Assembly (NCBI GenBank): GCA_036008325.1
Contig: DASYNW010000222.1
Span: forward strand, 1 to 8,633
Source of the DNA: AP-15 sp036008325
Lineage (GTDB): Bacteria; Pseudomonadota; Alphaproteobacteria; ATCC43930; CGMCC-115725
Length of the DNA stretch: 8,633 nucleotides
Direction: 5' to 3'
Of this stretch, positions 5,672-8,633 are shown piece after piece. The first letter of the stretch is position 1; the number at the start of each line of letters is the position of its first letter. The notes beneath the pieces were generated by a model. The model was not told the DNA's origin. It saw nothing but the letters and a program-made list of their open reading frames with translations, and searched no databases. The position numbers and the translations under genes were made by a program.

Positions 5672-5839
5672 CTATTTGATCTTGGCTTCTTTGAACAAGA
5701 CGTGCTTACGCGCCACCGGATCGAACTTTTTCAGTTCCAGCTTTGCGGTCTTGGTCCGCGGATTTTTCTTGGTCACATAGTAAAAGCCGGTATCGGCGCT
5801 GCTGACGAGCTTGATCAGGACGGTGCTGGTCTTGGCCAT
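5672..5839 (-). CDS. rpmG: 50S ribosomal protein L33
   Basis: The 55-residue protein starts MAKTSTVLIKLVSSADTG and continues with YYVTKKNPR (20-28), KLELKKFDPVARKH (33-46) and VLFKEAKIK at the end, which is L33 along its whole length. The two CxxC zinc pairs of the C+ form are absent; this is the zinc-independent C- form usual in alphaproteobacteria. L33 is a small basic component of the large ribosomal subunit near the E site. The start at 5839 is fixed by the conserved MAK opening; the upstream GGGG is a weak ribosome binding site. It lies 60 bases after the S41 protease gene and may be read from the same transcript. Confidence 0.98.
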   Translation of the reverse strand: MAKTSTVLIKLVSSADTGFYYVTKKNPRTKTAKLELKKFDPVARKHVLFKEAKIK

Positions 5840-5899
5840 GACGGTGACCCCGGGGTCAGGGATTGCGGATACCCGAAGATAGCGATCCCGCGACCCCTG

Positions 5900-7522
5900 T
5901 CAAGAAGGCGGGTCCGAGGCCGGCGCCGTGCCGACCGGCCGCGCCGCGAGGCTCGGCGTCTCGGTGATCAGGTGCGTTGCCTGGCTGTAGAGGGCCGGGT
6001 CGTCCAGCAGGCGCTCGGCCACGGCGAGATCGATCGGACGCTCGGCGAGGCGCGGCGGACAGGAGGCGCGCAGCGCGTCCCATTGGCGATCGTCGAGCGA
6101 CTTGCGCGGACGGGCGGTCAGCGGCGAGAGCGCCGCCGCGCCGGTGGCCCGCTGCAAGGCGATCCCGACCGAGAGCTCGTCGTTGCCGAGATCGCTGGTG
6201 CACACGGTCGGCACCACGCCGCGGCCGTTCAGCAGGTAGCCGGAGGGCGCCACCAGCCGCGCCCAGGTCAGGATCAGCTCGCCATTGTTGGGCAGGCGCA
6301 GCACGGTCTGCACCGTGCCCTTGCCGTAGGAGGCGGTGCCGACCACGACCGCGCGCCCAGCATCCTGAAGAGCGGCGGCGACGATCTCGGAGGCCGAGGC
6401 CGAGCCGCCATTGACCAGGACGACGATCGGCAGAAGGGGCGCCACGCTGTCGCCCGAAGCCTCGAAAAACTGGCGGCTCGCCGGATTGCGCCCGACCGTC
6501 GCCACGATCGGCCCCTTGGCGATGAACACGTCGGCGAGGCTCACCGCCTGGTCGAGCAGCCCGCCGGGATCGCCGCGCAGATCGAGCACGATGCCGCGCA
6601 GCTGCGGCCCCATCTCGCGCCGCACAGCGTCGAGATCGGCGACCAGCTGCTGGGTGGTGTCTTGGTTGAAGCTCGATATATGAAAAATCGCGATGCCGTC
6701 GGCACGTGACGCGGTGACCGTCGGCTCGACGATCAGCACCCGCTGCAGCTGGTAGTCGCGGGTGTCGGCAGCGCCAAGACTTTGCGTGCCCGGGCGCTCG
6801 ATGCCGAGCGACACCGGGCTCAGCACCGGGCCGCGAAGCTGGCGCACGACTTCGCTCTGGGAAAGGCCGGCGGTCGGCCGGCCATCGATCGAAACGACCG
6901 TGTCGCCGGGACGGATGCCGGCGAGATCCGCGGGCCCGCCCGGCAAAATCTTGATGATTCGGAACCGGTCGGGGGACGGGTCGAGGGTCAGGCCGACCCC
7001 GCCGAACCCGTCGCGAGCGGCGCGCTGATCGCGGGCGGCCGCTGGCGAGGAGTAGCGCGAAAAGCGGTCGAGCGCCCCGGTCATGCCGTCGAACAGGGCT
7101 TCGTCGATCTTGTCCTCGGAGGTTGCCGCAAGGGTCGGCGAGGCGGCCTTGGCGTTCTCGATCACCTGGCCGAGCCACGCGCCCCACAGATGCGGGTCGT
7201 CGCCCGACGGGTTCGCGTAGGTGGCCAGCTCGCGGCCGCCGTAATCGAGCGCGATCTCGGTATGGTCGCCCGGTCCGGGCGTCTCCAGCACGGCGAATTT
7301 GGCATCGAGCTCGGAAAGCCGCGCCGCGGCGGCAAGGGCAAGAATTCGGCTCGAAACCGGCTCGATGTACAGATCGGCGATCTCGTCGAGCCCACGTCCG
7401 AACAACCGCTCTGTCGGATCCACCGGCAAGGGCTGGCGTTCCGTGCAGGCGCCAAGCAAAATCAGCGCCGCGCACAATGCCGCCGGTGCCAATACAGCTG
7501 CCGGACGCAACGACATCGGCAT
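5900..7522 (-). CDS. S41 family peptidase (CtpA/Prc-like), predicted lipoprotein
   Basis: The 540-residue product begins with a short signal peptide ending in the lipobox LLGAC (C26), so it should be lipid-anchored facing the periplasm. A PDZ domain spans about 165-245 (FGGVGLTL, then PGGPADLAGIRPGDTVVSIDG). The S41 core follows: VLDLRGDPGGLLDQAV (312-327), NGGSASASEIVAAALQD (371-387) and YGKGTVQ (399-405). By spacing to the E. coli Prc motif (25 residues between Ser and Lys), the catalytic pair is S376 and K401, with Q405 as the third residue. Such enzymes trim C-termini of periplasmic proteins or peptidoglycan hydrolases, with PDZ controlling access. About 100 C-terminal residues after the core are Ala/Pro-rich and unassigned. 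The start is ATG 7522 (GGGGGG 7 bases upstream); a TTG at 7549 is in frame but has no clear binding site. Confidence 0.93.
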   Translation of the reverse strand: MPMSLRPAAVLAPAALCAALILLGACTERQPLPVDPTERLFGRGLDEIADLYIEPVSSRILALAAAARLSELDAKFAVLETPGPGDHTEIALDYGGRELATYANPSGDDPHLWGAWLGQVIENAKAASPTLAATSEDKIDEALFDGMTGALDRFSRYSSPAAARDQRAARDGFGGVGLTLDPSPDRFRIIKILPGGPADLAGIRPGDTVVSIDGRPTAGLSQSEVVRQLRGPVLSPVSLGIERPGTQSLGAADTRDYQLQRVLIVEPTVTASRADGIAIFHISSFNQDTTQQLVADLDAVRREMGPQLRGIVLDLRGDPGGLLDQAVSLADVFIAKGPIVATVGRNPASRQFFEASGDSVAPLLPIVVLVNGGSASASEIVAAALQDAGRAVVVGTASYGKGTVQTVLRLPNNGELILTWARLVAPSGYLLNGRGVVPTVCTSDLGNDELSVGIALQRATGAAALSPLTARPRKSLDDRQWDALRASCPPRLAERPIDLAVAERLLDDPALYSQATHLITETPSLAARPVGTAPASDPPS

Positions 7523-7628
7523 CGAGGAACCCCCCAATCCTCGCGGCAACCCGCCTGTTGAGCCGCCAGCTTTGGCCGAAGTTTTCCGGCTGCTGTTGCC
7601 GGCATGCTAAATCGGCGCCGAGCGGCAA

Positions 7629-8633
7629 TCAACCGCGCCGAGCGCCGCGGCCGGTCACACGGCTGGAGCGCGCCGCGGTTCTGTCGTCCTCGAGGCGAAA
7701 CAGCAGCCGGCCGCCGATCGCATCGGCTTCGACGAGCCGCACCGTCGCCGGATCGCCGAGCCGAAAGACCCGGCCATTGCGCCTGCCGACGAGCCGCGGC
7801 ACCTTTTCATGCCGGTCGTAATAATCGCCGGGCAGGGTCGAGATCGGCACCAGGCCGGTGGCGCCGCTCTCGGCGAGGGTGACGAACAGCCCGAATTCGG
7901 CGACGCCGCTGATCCGGGCAGCAAAGAGCGCGCCGATCGCATCGGCCACCAGGGTCGCCCGGTAGCGCTCGATCGCCGCGCGTTCGGCCGCGGCGGCGCG
8001 GCGTTCGGTCGCCGAAATATGCTCGCCGAGCGCCGCCATCCGCTGCTCGTCGATATCGGCCGGCAGGGCGCCGGCGCCGAATTCGCTGCCCTCCGCGTTG
8101 GCTCCGGCGATCAGCGCGCGATGGACGACGAGATCGGCATAGCGGCGGATCGGCGAGGTGAAATGCGCGTAGCGGCGCAGCCCCAGCCCGAAATGGCCGA
8201 TATTGTCCGGGGCATAGGCGGCCTGCGCCTGGCAGCGCAGCACCAGCTCGTTGACCAGCGCCGCCGCGGGGCTCGCCTCGGCCCGGCGCAACAGCCGGTT
8301 GAACAGCTCGGGCTTGGGCGCCTGGCCCTTGGCGAAGGCGAGGCCGGGGATGCCGAGCTCGTCGAGGAAGTCGCGCAGGGCCGCGAGCTTTTCCGGGTCG
8401 GGTGCATCGTGGATCCGGTACATGCAGGGCTGGCGCCGGGCTTCGAGTTCCTCGGCGGCGGCGACATTGGCGAGGATCATGAACTCCTCGATCAGCCGGT
8501 GGCTGTCGAGCCGGACCGCCGGGACCACCGCCACCGGGCGCCGTTCGGCGTCGAGCACCACCCGGTCCTCGCGGATGTCGAGCTCGAGGGCGCCGCGCGC
8601 GGCCCGCGCCCGGGCGAGAGCGGCATAGGCGCC
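7629..8633 (-). CDS. rnr: Ribonuclease R, C-terminal 334 residues (5' part beyond window)
   Basis: The visible part holds the end of the RNB catalytic domain and the S1 domain. Diagnostic segments are RGALELDIRED near the cut, HRLIEEFMILAN, HDAPDPEKLAALRDFL, and the signature YAHFTSPIRRYADLVVHRAL, which forms part of the RNase II/R active-site channel. ATERRAAAAERA follows, then an S1 RNA-binding domain (about GALFAARISGVAEFGLFVTLAESGATGLV to LLFRLED). The enzyme degrades structured RNA 3' to 5' in rRNA and mRNA turnover. RNase II is less likely because SPIRRYADLVVHRAL with an ISGV-EFGLFV S1 domain is the RNase R style. The tail after S1 is short (about 17 residues), lacking the long Lys-rich extension of E. 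coli RNase R. The S41 gene starts 106 bases downstream; that gap shows no gene. Confidence 0.93.
   Translation of the reverse strand, partial: GAYAALARARAARGALELDIREDRVVLDAERRPVAVVPAVRLDSHRLIEEFMILANVAAAEELEARRQPCMYRIHDAPDPEKLAALRDFLDELGIPGLAFAKGQAPKPELFNRLLRRAEASPAAALVNELVLRCQAQAAYAPDNIGHFGLGLRRYAHFTSPIRRYADLVVHRALIAGANAEGSEFGAGALPADIDEQRMAALGEHISATERRAAAAERAAIERYRATLVADAIGALFAARISGVAEFGLFVTLAESGATGLVPISTLPGDYYDRHEKVPRLVGRRNGRVFRLGDPATVRLVEADAIGGRLLFRLEDDRTAARSSRVTGRGARRG

Noticed and set aside
5483..6709. A 408-codon plus-strand frame antisense to the GST start, L33 and the protease
   Set aside because: It runs antisense across three recognised gene regions, has low-complexity Arg/Gly/Ala composition and no recognisable motif.
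5856..7628. A 590-codon minus-strand open frame covering the S41 protease gene and longer than it
   Set aside because: Its translation is dominated by Arg, Ala, Pro and Gly with no domain, while the overlapping frame encodes a complete lipoprotein, PDZ and S41 protein. This is a GC-rich shadow frame.

Overview
The window looks like ordinary chromosome from a GC-rich alphaproteobacterium, probably a Rhodospirillales-like lineage. The strongest clue is a gene for the NDUFS4/18-kDa-type accessory subunit of respiratory complex I, which among bacteria is essentially alphaproteobacterial. A zinc-site-free ribosomal protein L33, an ECF sigma factor with alphaproteobacterial features, and the grouping of RNase R, an S41 peptidase and L33 agree with this. 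I see no transposase, phage gene, CRISPR array or sign of recent transfer.

Layout, left to right. (1) Positions 1-2584, minus strand: a tight four-gene run read from right to left. It holds an isopenicillin-N-synthase-family Fe(II)/2-oxoglutarate oxygenase, a thiol-dioxygenase-like cupin, a HAD phosphatase, and the first 55 codons of a CapA-type metallophosphatase cut by the window edge. Gaps are only 4-22 bases, so this is probably one operon; a TATAAT box lies just upstream of the first gene. (2) Positions 2585-3185: a small plus-strand gene of unknown function, then a converging tRNA-Arg(TCT). (3) Positions 3186-3659, minus: tRNA-Pro(TGG), the complex I subunit gene and tRNA-Arg, possibly one mixed transcript. 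(4) Positions 3749-4430, minus: an ECF-type sigma factor with no visible anti-sigma partner. Its upstream region carries a perfect inverted repeat and a sequence resembling an alphaproteobacterial ECF promoter. (5) Positions 4501-4619, plus: tRNA-Lys(TTT) with a good sigma-70-like promoter. (6) Positions 4800-5489, minus: a Cys-type glutathione S-transferase. (7) Positions 5672-8633, minus: RNase R (5' part outside the window), a lipoprotein S41/CtpA-like protease and ribosomal protein L33, a housekeeping cluster.

Nothing here is clearly a new defence or mobile system. The best leads are the operon pairing two different non-heme iron oxygenases with a HAD phosphatase and a CapA-like protein, and the possible autoregulatory promoter and overlapping palindrome in front of the orphan sigma factor. 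No intergenic stretch exceeds 300 bases. The larger gaps are 2585-2818, 4298-4543, 4620-4799 and 5490-5671, and they hold only the regulatory or hairpin elements listed.
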